DNA of 12,684 nt, from NCBI GenBank assembly GCA_030950835.1, contig JAUZQU010000011.1, forward strand, positions 1-12,684, read 5' to 3'. The notes beneath the pieces are model-generated. The model made no database searches. It worked only from the letters and a program-made list of their open reading frames with translations, and had not been told where the DNA came from. Position 1 is the stretch's first letter. Every line of letters starts with the position of its first letter. The stretch comes from Mariprofundaceae bacterium. Its GTDB lineage: Bacteria; Pseudomonadota; Zetaproteobacteria; Mariprofundales; Mariprofundaceae. Positions 1 to 6,165 of this stretch are shown in pieces. The position numbers and the translations under genes were made by a program.

Positions 1-6
1 CAATGG

Positions 7-34
7 TAGACCCCTTTCTTCCTATCAAGGTCTA
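7..34. repeat. Short inverted repeat downstream of the ABC permease gene
   Basis: TAGACC at 7-12 and its exact complement GGTCTA at 29-34 form a 6-bp stem with a 16-base loop, just beyond the stop codon of the leftward permease gene. On the minus strand no run of T follows the stem, so it is not a convincing intrinsic terminator. It may be part of a 3' processing structure or chance. Confidence 0.25.
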
Positions 35-46
35 TATTGCAGCATT

Positions 47-808
47 TTACTCTTTCAGCCGCCAGCCCACTGCCAATAAACGCCAGCAAGCGGCAATGGT
101 CAACACACATGCCAACAGCACAATGCTCACCCCTTGGCTAGGGTCTGTATCACCTACGGTCAAAAAGCCAAAGCGAAAACCATCAATCAAGTAGAAAAAA
201 GGATTCCAGTGGTTCACACTTTGCCACATTTCGGGGAGTTGTTTTACCGAATAAAACACACCAGATAAAAAGGTTAATGGCATGATGATGAAGTTGTTGA
301 GCAGTGCCATATCATCGAATGTTTTCGCCCACATACCACCAATCAAACCCAATCCACCCATGATGATGCTGCCGCACACCCCGTAAAACAATATCATCCA
401 CACATGTTCAATGCCTAGACCTGTAAACGGCAATAAAATCGCCAACAATACCGCCGCCACAATCACAGCCCGCAATACTGCCGCCGCCAAAAATGCGATC
501 ACCAACTCCGCAGCAGATAACGGTGCCATCATCAAAAATATTTGCACATTCATCAACTTACCCACCATCATAGAGCTGGATGTATTGGCAAAAGCATTTT
601 GTAACATCGCCATCATCACCAAACCAGGGATTAAAAAGTTGAAATAATCCACATCTAAACCCGGCACCTGCCTATCACCCATGGCATATCTAAATACAAT
701 CAAATACATCACTGCCGTCAGCGCTGGGGCAATCACAGTTTGCATGTTTACTTTCAAAAAGCGGCGTGTTTCACGCGAGAATAATGTCCAGCAACCATAC
801 CAATTCAT
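47..808 (-). CDS. ABC-2 type transporter permease (YadH-like)
   Basis: This 253-residue membrane protein is the permease half of a two-gene ABC exporter in the inner membrane. It has about six hydrophobic segments: near residues 24-42, 57-75, 98-128, 133-160, 167-187 and 227-245. The family-typical stretch with AKTFDD followed by PLTFLSGVFYS lies around residues 161-188, and its length matches YadH-type permeases (about 256 residues). Its ATG overlaps the TGA of the upstream ATPase gene in the arrangement ATGA, which implies translational coupling and a complex with that ATPase. Substrate is not deducible: this family covers drug, polysaccharide and uncharacterised exporters. The family call is firm and the substrate unknown. 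Confidence 0.9.
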   Translation of the reverse strand: MNWYGCWTLFSRETRRFLKVNMQTVIAPALTAVMYLIVFRYAMGDRQVPGLDVDYFNFLIPGLVMMAMLQNAFANTSSSMMVGKLMNVQIFLMMAPLSAAELVIAFLAAAVLRAVIVAAVLLAILLPFTGLGIEHVWMILFYGVCGSIIMGGLGLIGGMWAKTFDDMALLNNFIIMPLTFLSGVFYSVKQLPEMWQSVNHWNPFFYLIDGFRFGFLTVGDTDPSQGVSIVLLACVLTIAACWRLLAVGWRLKE

Positions 809-1746
809 GTCTTTCTCCCATCATGGGTTAAACGCAAAAAGACATCTTCCAAGTCTTCTTCCTGAATCGACACCGATTTTGCTTCGCCCAAACAGGCAAT
901 GGCAGCTTGGTATACGGTATTAAAGTTTGTATGCCCTGTTGCATCTTTTTTAAGGCTTAAGCTTAGGGTATTTTGCATCACTCTGGGTGAAAAATCGGCT
1001 AACTGGGTTTGTTTTTCTTCAGACAACAGCCAATCTGAGCCGTATTCCAAGAGCAACGAGGAACTACCCACATCATCCAACAACGTTTGCATCGGTTGGG
1101 AAGTAAGCAGCTTACCATGATCAATAATTGCCACTTGATCACATAATTCTTCAGCTTCTTCCAGATAATGGGTGGTCAACAAAATCGTCGTACCATCAGC
1201 GTTGAGTTCACGCATAAAGTCCCACAGACGTTTGCGCAATTCCACATCCACACCTGCTGTAGGTTCATCCAAAATCACCAAACGCGGCTTGTGTACCAAA
1301 GCCTGTGCCACCAACAAACGCCTACGCATACCACCAGAAAGTTGACGGGCATTTTTGTCGGCATGTTCAGATAATTCCAAACGATTCAACAGCTCATCAA
1401 TCCAAGCCATATCAGGGCGCACACCAAACATGCCCGAATTGATTTTAAGAATTTCACGCGGATTGAAAAATGGGTCAAAAGCGACTTCTTGCGGCACCAC
1501 ACCCAAACGACGTTTGCACCAACGCCGTTCGCTGAACAAATCTTTACCCAACAGTTGCACCGAACCTGCTGTGGGTTTGACGGTATCGGCTAAAATATTA
1601 ATTAATGATGATTTTCCAGCCCCGTTAGGACCCAATAAAGCAAAAAAAGAGCCTTCTGGCACATCAAGGTCGACCCCTGATAAAGCTTGTTTGCCATTGT
1701 TGTACACTTTCTCCAGACCACGCACTTGTAATGCCATGTTCATCAT
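805..1746 (-). CDS. ABC transporter ATP-binding protein (YadG/CcmA-like)
   Basis: This 313-residue cytoplasmic ATPase powers the neighbouring permease. Visible motifs, numbered from 1746, are Walker A GPNGAGKS at residues 39-46, Q-loop Gln86, signature LSGGM at 136-140, Walker B LVILDEPT at 156-163 and H-loop His193. About 100 C-terminal residues follow the nucleotide-binding domain, as is usual for YadG/DrrA-type exporters. The start is ambiguous: ATG codons occur at 1746, 1743 and 1737. A weak GGTG lies immediately before the first, so the third is better spaced (10 bases) and a 310-residue product beginning MALQVRG is plausible. It is co-directional with erpA, whose stop lies about 170 bases upstream with no clear terminator between, so read-through from erpA is possible. 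Confidence 0.93.
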   Translation of the reverse strand: MMNMALQVRGLEKVYNNGKQALSGVDLDVPEGSFFALLGPNGAGKSSLINILADTVKPTAGSVQLLGKDLFSERRWCKRRLGVVPQEVAFDPFFNPREILKINSGMFGVRPDMAWIDELLNRLELSEHADKNARQLSGGMRRRLLVAQALVHKPRLVILDEPTAGVDVELRKRLWDFMRELNADGTTILLTTHYLEEAEELCDQVAIIDHGKLLTSQPMQTLLDDVGSSSLLLEYGSDWLLSEEKQTQLADFSPRVMQNTLSLSLKKDATGHTNFNTVYQAAIACLGEAKSVSIQEEDLEDVFLRLTHDGRKT

Positions 1747-1913
1747 TCACCAACTTTCGATATGTTTTTTAATCATTCTGCATAGCTAAGGGGGCGCTCA
1801 AAATGCACCCATGGTCTGTCCACAACCTGATCTTTGGTGAAGAGAAATCAGGGCTGCTTAACCCCTTGAATTCAGGCCATCAAGTTCGAGGTGAAAATGT
1901 GTTTATCTTAGCC

Positions 1914-2279
1914 TTAATATTCCGCAGCGTGTCCACAACCTGCGCCTGCATCTGCAGGGGTAAAGGATTTACCACAACCGCAGGTAGAGGCGGCATTAGG
2001 ATTTTTAATCACAAAGGATTCACCTTGCAATGATGTTTGATAGTCCACTTCTGAACCGTCTAGCATACCCATGCTCATTTGATCCACCAACAATGGCACA
2101 CCAAAACTCTCTACTACTGTATCATTTTCTTTCACATCATCATCAAAGGTAAAGCCATACTCAAAACCAGAGCAGCCTCCGCCTGAAACAAAAATGCGCA
2201 ATTTTAAATCTTTATTTTCTTCCATATCCATCAATGTTTGTACTTTTGTAGCTGCACTTTCAGTCATTCCTACGGACAT
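1914..2279 (-). CDS. erpA: Iron-sulfur cluster insertion protein ErpA (A-type carrier)
   Basis: ErpA receives Fe-S clusters from the ISC or SUF scaffold and passes them to apoproteins in the cytoplasm. Counting from 2279, the protein has 121 residues. The three cluster-ligand cysteines are Cys36 in GGGCSGF and Cys100/Cys102 in STCGCG, and the family pattern YGFTFDD (41-47) is intact. I place the start at 2279 because GAGG (complement of 2288-2291) lies eight bases upstream and because E. coli ErpA begins at the equivalent point. The open frame extends to 2330, but that would add 17 residues unrelated to the family. After the usual end there is a tail of about 15 residues, rich in Ala and Gly, with a fourth cysteine (Cys115) and a histidine. 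Alternatives are the paralogues IscA or SufA; the sequence between the cysteines favours ErpA. Confidence 0.9.
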   Translation of the reverse strand: MSVGMTESAATKVQTLMDMEENKDLKLRIFVSGGGCSGFEYGFTFDDDVKENDTVVESFGVPLLVDQMSMGMLDGSEVDYQTSLQGESFVIKNPNAASTCGCGKSFTPADAGAGCGHAAEY

Positions 2280-2287
2280 ATCCATCA

Positions 2288-2291
2288 CCTC
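2288..2291 (-). promoter_or_regulatory. Ribosome binding site that decides the erpA start
   Basis: The minus strand reads GAGG here, eight bases before the ATG at 2279 but only two bases before the ATG at 2285. The first spacing is normal and the second is too short, which supports the 121-residue product. Confidence 0.6.
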
Positions 2292-2324
2292 ACTTTTTTC
2301 GCCCAGCCAAGTTTTAAGCCAGCT

Positions 2325-2339
2325 CGGCACAAGTATTGC
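2325..2339 (+). promoter_or_regulatory. Sigma-54 (RpoN) promoter for the histidine kinase/regulator pair
   Basis: The sequence CGGCAC, five bases, then TTGC matches the -24/-12 consensus TGGCAC-N5-TTGC at all but the first base. The key GG (2326-2327) and GC (2338-2339) are separated by exactly ten bases. The predicted transcript start is near 2351, giving a leader of about 78 bases before the kinase ATG at 2429. A sigma-54 promoter needs an AAA+ enhancer-binding protein, none of which is encoded in the window. I did not recognise an upstream activator site; it would fall inside erpA. Confidence 0.65.
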
Positions 2340-2352
2340 TTCACTACTATCA

Positions 2353-2381
2353 ACTATAACGCATCAACAGATGAACATCAA
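2353..2381 (-). promoter_or_regulatory. Possible sigma-70 promoter for erpA
   Basis: On the minus strand TTGATG (complement of 2376-2381) is followed after exactly 17 bases by TATAGT (complement of 2353-2358). This is 4/6 and 5/6 agreement with the -35 and -10 consensus. Transcription would start near 2346, giving erpA a leader of about 67 bases. Hexamer matches of this quality arise by chance fairly often; position and spacing are what favour it. Confidence 0.42.
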
Positions 2382-2428
2382 CACATCTTCACCCAACATA
2401 TCTACTTATCGGCAAGAGGACATATTAT

Positions 2429-3094
2429 ATGAATGAAAACCATCAACACAATACCCTAATGCGTCAAAACCTCGAACTCATCGAACACGAACGCCGTGAA
2501 TTAGCCCATGAGCTGCATGATGAAGTCGGACAAAACCTGACCGCCATTCGTACAGCAGCCCAACTCATTTGCCGTCAAAGCGAAGGGCGGCAGAGTTATC
2601 CCGTTGCCCACAGCATCATCACTTTAACCGATCAAATGTTTCATATCATCCATCAGTTGCTCAACAAACTTAGACCCAGCGCTTTGGATAAGCTCGGTTT
2701 AGAAGATGCCATCCATGATATTGCCACTTTCATGCGCCAACACATGCATTTACAATGTACACTCGAATTACACGGTGAGCTTGAAAGCTTAGATCCCGAT
2801 TTACAACTTGCCCTTTATCGTATTATTCAAGAAGCTTTAACCAATGCTGTGCGCCATGGCAAAGCCAAAAAAGCAGCGGTATTTTTGAGTGTAGGCAGCC
2901 AACAACTGGGCTTGTCCATCACCAACAATGGGCAACCACTCAGCGACCATTTCACTGCCCTACTTCAAGCCAAATCATCAGGCATAGGTTTGTTGGGCAT
3001 TCAACATCGTGTCCACGCTTGGCAAGGGAAAATAAGCTTGGTTAACACGGAAACGGGTGTAGATTTATCTTGCACCATCCCCTTGGGCAACTAA
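2429..3094 (+). CDS. Sensorless cytoplasmic histidine kinase, NarX/UhpB (HisKA_3) class
   Basis: This 221-residue protein consists almost entirely of a kinase core. The phosphoacceptor region ELAHELHDEVGQ places the likely phosphorylated His at residue 30, in the HisKA_3 dimerisation helix. The HATPase domain follows, with N-box residues LYRIIQEALTNAVRHG at 129-144 and a glycine box GIGLLGIQHR at 185-194. Only about 20 residues precede the H-box and no membrane segment or sensor domain is present, so its input must come from another protein. The usual Asp of the D-box is replaced: residues 164-170 read ITNNGQP. The start is supported by AAGAGGA at 2414-2420, eight bases before the ATG. Its stop is directly followed by the ATG of the response regulator, a typical cognate pair. 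Signal unknown. Confidence 0.88.
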   Translation: MNENHQHNTLMRQNLELIEHERRELAHELHDEVGQNLTAIRTAAQLICRQSEGRQSYPVAHSIITLTDQMFHIIHQLLNKLRPSALDKLGLEDAIHDIATFMRQHMHLQCTLELHGELESLDPDLQLALYRIIQEALTNAVRHGKAKKAAVFLSVGSQQLGLSITNNGQPLSDHFTALLQAKSSGIGLLGIQHRVHAWQGKISLVNTETGVDLSCTIPLGN

Positions 3095-3739
3095 ATGGCG
3101 ATTCATGCCATTACTGTCTTGCTCTGTGACGATCATGCCATGGTACGTTTGGGTTTTCGTCAGCTTTTAGAGACTGTGCCCGACATTGAGGTGTTATTTG
3201 AGGCAGAATCAGGCGAAGAGGCCTATCAAATCTACCGCAAAACCCCCACCAACATCATCATCATGGACATTTCCATGCCTGGCATGGGTGGTTTGGCTGC
3301 GGCAAGGCATATTTTGGAGTATGATCACAATGCCAAAATCATCATGTTGACCATGCATGATAGTCATACCTTCATTTCTCGTGCTTTAAAGCTTGGCATT
3401 AAAGGTTATTTAACCAAACGCGGCGAACCCGATGAGCTGGTCAAGGCTGTGCGTCAAGTGGATAGAGGTCGTTGTTATATCGAGCCTTCACTTGCCCATG
3501 ATATGGCGATTGCCAACATCACAGGAAGCCAAGATCCCATTGATATTTTAAGCCCCAGAGAGTTTGAAGTGTTTTCAGCCTTGTCCGATGGAGTTTCCGT
3601 GAATGACAATTCATCTATAATACACCTCAGCACCAAAAAGGTGGGTGTACACCGCACCAAAGTCATGAAAAAGCTGCACATTGATAATTTATCCGACATG
3701 ACTCGCCTCGCCATTCGACATGGGGTGATTGAAGCCTGA
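3095..3739 (+). CDS. Response regulator, NarL/UhpA class (REC plus LuxR-type HTH)
   Basis: This 214-residue protein should be phosphorylated by the kinase encoded immediately upstream. The receiver domain has the acidic pair Asp12/Asp13, phosphoacceptor Asp58 in MDISMPG, Thr86 and Lys108. A LuxR-type DNA-binding domain begins at LSPREFEV (152-159) and retains LSTKKVGVHRTKVMKKL (178-194), including the recognition-helix His-Arg pair. The preceding helix is unusual: residues 169-176 read VNDNSSII, where the family normally has N-x-E-I-A followed by a hydrophobic turn. Weakened or altered DNA binding is possible. NarL-class regulators lack the AAA+ domain needed for sigma-54, so this protein is unlikely to activate its own promoter directly. 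Targets are unknown. Confidence 0.9.
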   Translation: MAIHAITVLLCDDHAMVRLGFRQLLETVPDIEVLFEAESGEEAYQIYRKTPTNIIIMDISMPGMGGLAAARHILEYDHNAKIIMLTMHDSHTFISRALKLGIKGYLTKRGEPDELVKAVRQVDRGRCYIEPSLAHDMAIANITGSQDPIDILSPREFEVFSALSDGVSVNDNSSIIHLSTKKVGVHRTKVMKKLHIDNLSDMTRLAIRHGVIEA

Positions 3740-3772
3740 GCAACACCCATAGGCTCAACCTCCCATTTTAAA

Positions 3773-3810
3773 CCTAGGGCAAAAGTGGCACTTTTTTTGC
3801 TTTTCCTAGG
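3773..3810. repeat. Inverted repeat overlapping the receptor promoter
   Basis: The palindrome CCTAGG occurs at 3773-3778 and again at 3805-3810, flanking complementary AAAAG and CTTTT tracts. An inner hairpin AAAAGT-GGC-ACTTTT lies at 3781-3793. It could serve as a weak terminator for the regulator gene upstream, or as a binding site for a dimeric regulator over the sigma-54 promoter it contains. The second copy ends about where transcription should begin. Confidence 0.4.
3786..3800 (+). promoter_or_regulatory. Sigma-54 (RpoN) promoter for the chemotaxis cluster
   Basis: TGGCAC, five T residues, then TTGC match the -24/-12 consensus TGGCAC-N5-TTGC at every fixed position, with GG (3787-3788) and GC (3799-3800) ten bases apart. 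The spacer is all T, as is common in strong sigma-54 promoters. Transcription would start near 3812, leaving a leader of about 30 bases containing AAGGAG (3831-3836) five bases before the receptor ATG at 3842. This predicts that the receptor, and probably the channel, cheY and cheA behind it, belong to an RpoN regulon. Confidence 0.78.
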
Positions 3811-3841
3811 TGAAGCAACACATTTTGCATAAGGAGCAACC

Positions 3842-6097
3842 ATGTCTGAAAACATCCAAAACCTATCTTGGTATAACAAACTCACCATTATTCATCGTTT
3901 AACACTCATCGGCATGTTGGCGGGGTCTGGCATGATTTTGGCAGGTGTGATCCATAATTATACGATAGATCGGATTAATCATGCCGCCGAGAAAGTTGCT
4001 GCTGCAAGCAGCCTCATGGAAACATTAGATGCCCTAGCTGGCACTGTATATGTTGAGTTGGATGGTGCTTCACGTTACCTCACCAATGGCGATCAAAAAG
4101 GCCATGATACTTGGCAAACTTATACCGCCTCCAACGATATGCTTATTGCCCAACTGGTAAACGATTTACCCACGCCCGCATTGCGCGATGATGCCATCAA
4201 AGTACAACAGTCTATGAAGAAGTTCGATCATCTGTATGAGACTGCACATGAAGATAGGCTTGCCATCGGTTTACATAAAAATGATGGTCTTACTGGGAAA
4301 TTACGCGCTGCCGTACACCGCGTTGAAAACACCTTAAAAAGCATCAAAAACTATGAAATCATGACCTCCATGTTGATGTTAAGGCGGCATGAAAAAGATT
4401 TCATGCTACGTCATGATGTCAAGTACATCGACAAATTCAAGCAAGAAATCAAGACTTTTAGTCGTTTGTTGCGTCAATTAGAGATCCGCAGCGCAACCAA
4501 AGAGGACTTGCATGACGGTATCTTGGACTATCAACAAACCTTTTATGCCTACGATGAAAAACTCCTGCTTTTACTTGATGAGAGCGACAAACTTCGCGAT
4601 ATTTTTGAAACGCAACTTCAAACCAGCATCGAAACCCTAGATCTTGATTTTCAAGCTTATATTCAAGGTGTGAATGACAGTAGAGATGCTGTCCAAAAGT
4701 CACAGTTTGCTGAATATTGGGGAACCTTAATCGCCATTTTACTGGCAGTTGGTGCCTTGGTCATTTTCATCACGCGCAGCATCACCCGACCTCTAGTGAA
4801 GGTCGTGGATGCGATGGATGCGATGGAAAAGGGTGAAATTCGTACCGTACAAGCCACTGAAGGTGGTGAAATTGGTGATTTGGTCGAATCTTTATCCTTT
4901 TTCCAACAACAACAGGCTAAAACATTCCGTTTACAACAAGTCGTGGAGACTAGCCCTCAAGCTACCATGGTTGCAGACCGTGAAAGCTTGGTGATTACCT
5001 ATATGAATCCCGCTGCCACACGTTTGTTTCAAAGTATCCAATCTTTTTTACCCTGTCCTGTGGATAAAATTGTGGGTCAATGCATTGACATTTTCCACAA
5101 AAACCCAGCACATCAACGTGGTTTATTAAGCAGCGAAAGCAACTTACCCATGGCTGCATCCTTTACTGCTGCAGGGCGAAATATTCGCTTTAAATCTTAT
5201 GCCCTGAACAATAGTATGGGTGAGTGGGATGCTTTTATGGTCTCGTGGGAGGATGCGACTGAACAGGTTCAACTCGCTGATAACTTTGAAAACAATGTGG
5301 GTGTGATGGTCAAAGAATTGATTGATGCTGCCACAGAGATGCAATCTTCCTCTGAATCATTATCCGCTATGGCAGAGCAATCCACGCATCAAGCTGAAAG
5401 TGTTGCAGGTGGTGCAACCGAGGCAAACCAGAATGTTGCCAATGTCGCCTCTGCTACCGAAGAGTTATCTTCTTCGATTCTTGAAATCAGCAGACAAGTC
5501 AATGATGCTGTAGCCATGTCTGCCCAAGCCGTCACCGACGCTGAAACGACCAACCAAACCGTGGGCAAACTATCTTCTGTATCTGAAGAAATCGGGCAGG
5601 TGGTGCGCGTGATTACTGACATCGCAGAACAAACCAACTTACTTGCTTTGAATGCCAGCATTGAAGCTGCACGCGCAGGTGAAGCTGGTCGTGGTTTCGC
5701 AGTGGTGGCAGGTGAAGTCAAAGAGCTTGCTAACCAAACTGCACGCGCCACCGAACAAATCGCCACCCAAATTCAGGCGATTCAACGCGAAAGCACGGGC
5801 GCGGCTTCTGCCATCGAGAAAATTGGTCTGACCATTCAAGCCATGAATAAAATCAATGAATCCATTGCTGCTGCTACCGATGAACAAAACAATGCTACCC
5901 GTGAAATTGCCCAAAGTGTGCAATATGCATCCGATGCCACCTTGCGCGTCACCGAGGCGATTGGCGGCGTAAGCAGTGCTGCTGAAGATACAGGGCGATC
6001 TGCGGTGGATGTGATGAATGTATCGACCATGATTCGTGATAAAGGCGAAGATTTAGCAGGGCGTGTCCGTGATTTTTTGGGCAGTTTACGAAAGTAA
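3842..6097 (+). CDS. Methyl-accepting chemotaxis protein with HBM-like periplasmic domain, HAMP and PAS
   Basis: This 751-residue inner-membrane receptor should control CheA autophosphorylation. Residues 15-38 form TM1. About 40-290 are a periplasmic, largely helical ligand domain; its length and the [10 protein letters not shown] motif at 181-190 resemble the helical bimodular (HBM) sensors. TM2 is at 292-311 and HAMP at about 312-362, beginning RSITRP. A PAS domain spans about 364-475, and the methyl-accepting signalling domain about 490-751. The conserved hairpin tip [20 protein letters not shown] starts at residue 596. The protein ends SLRK, without the C-terminal NWETF-type pentapeptide used to tether CheR/CheB. 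A cytoplasmic PAS after HAMP suggests a second input (redox, cofactor or energy state), but no cofactor residue is evident. The start is supported by AAGGAG five bases upstream and by the sigma-54 promoter. Confidence 0.95.
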   Translation: MSENIQNLSWYNKLTIIHRLTLIGMLAGSGMILAGVIHNYTIDRINHAAEKVAAASSLMETLDALAGTVYVELDGASRYLTNGDQKGHDTWQTYTASNDMLIAQLVNDLPTPALRDDAIKVQQSMKKFDHLYETAHEDRLAIGLHKNDGLTGKLRAAVHRVENTLKSIKNYEIMTSMLMLRRHEKDFMLRHDVKYIDKFKQEIKTFSRLLRQLEIRSATKEDLHDGILDYQQTFYAYDEKLLLLLDESDKLRDIFETQLQTSIETLDLDFQAYIQGVNDSRDAVQKSQFAEYWGTLIAILLAVGALVIFITRSITRPLVKVVDAMDAMEKGEIRTVQATEGGEIGDLVESLSFFQQQQAKTFRLQQVVETSPQATMVADRESLVITYMNPAATRLFQSIQSFLPCPVDKIVGQCIDIFHKNPAHQRGLLSSESNLPMAASFTAAGRNIRFKSYALNNSMGEWDAFMVSWEDATEQVQLADNFENNVGVMVKELIDAATEMQSSSESLSAMAEQSTHQAESVAGGATEANQNVANVASATEELSSSILEISRQVNDAVAMSAQAVTDAETTNQTVGKLSSVSEEIGQVVRVITDIAEQTNLLALNASIEAARAGEAGRGFAVVAGEVKELANQTARATEQIATQIQAIQRESTGAASAIEKIGLTIQAMNKINESIAAATDEQNNATREIAQSVQYASDATLRVTEAIGGVSSAAEDTGRSAVDVMNVSTMIRDKGEDLAGRVRDFLGSLRK
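6073..6079 (+). other. Candidate -1 frameshift heptamer T-TTT-TTG at the end of the receptor gene
   Basis: In the receptor frame the codons GAT TTT TTG place the heptamer in the canonical X-XXY-YYZ phase, seven codons before the TAA at 6095. A -1 slip enters a frame that is closed by TGA at 6070-6072, just before the heptamer, and is then open without a stop through the whole channel gene to 9627. A complementary pair, GGTCGT at 6100-6105 and ACGACC at 6135-6140, lies downstream. Its 20-base distance exceeds the usual 5-9 bases. Functionality is unproven; an indel in the six-T run is a rival explanation. Confidence 0.25.
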
Positions 6098-6165
6098 CGG
6101 GTCGTGATGTTTCTCCACCTGCAACTGCTGCAAAACGACCTTCTATTGATGTTCAAGCAGCTGCT

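Noticed and set aside
1826..1852. Inverted repeat CCTGAT / ATCAGG between erpA and the ABC ATPase, considered as a terminator
   Set aside because: No T-tract follows on the minus strand and the 15-base loop makes the stem weak.
1747..1913. Possible small gene in the gap between erpA and the ABC ATPase
   Set aside because: Short minus-strand frames exist but have no plausible start with a ribosome binding site and no recognisable product.
1817..1942. Exact 13-base direct repeat TGTCCACAACCTG at 1817-1829 and 1930-1942
   Set aside because: The flanking bases do not align, so it does not support a duplication of the erpA end; most likely chance.
1803..2033. Plus-strand open frame of 76 codons
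   Set aside because: More than a third of it is antisense to erpA, and the translation has no family features or ribosome binding site.
2280..2330. Longer erpA reading frame starting at 2330
   Set aside because: The extra 17 residues do not resemble the family, the start lacks a good ribosome binding site, and it would overlap the sigma-54 promoter; GAGG is best spaced for the ATG at 2279.
3773..3810. Plain intrinsic terminator as the sole explanation of this inverted repeat
   Set aside because: The T-run lies inside the outer repeat and forms the spacer of a full-consensus sigma-54 promoter, which explains the bases better; a double role remains possible.
4807..4830. Tandem GATGCGATG-type repeat in the receptor gene
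   Set aside because: Two short copies encoding Asp-Ala-Met in the HAMP helix; ordinary coding sequence.
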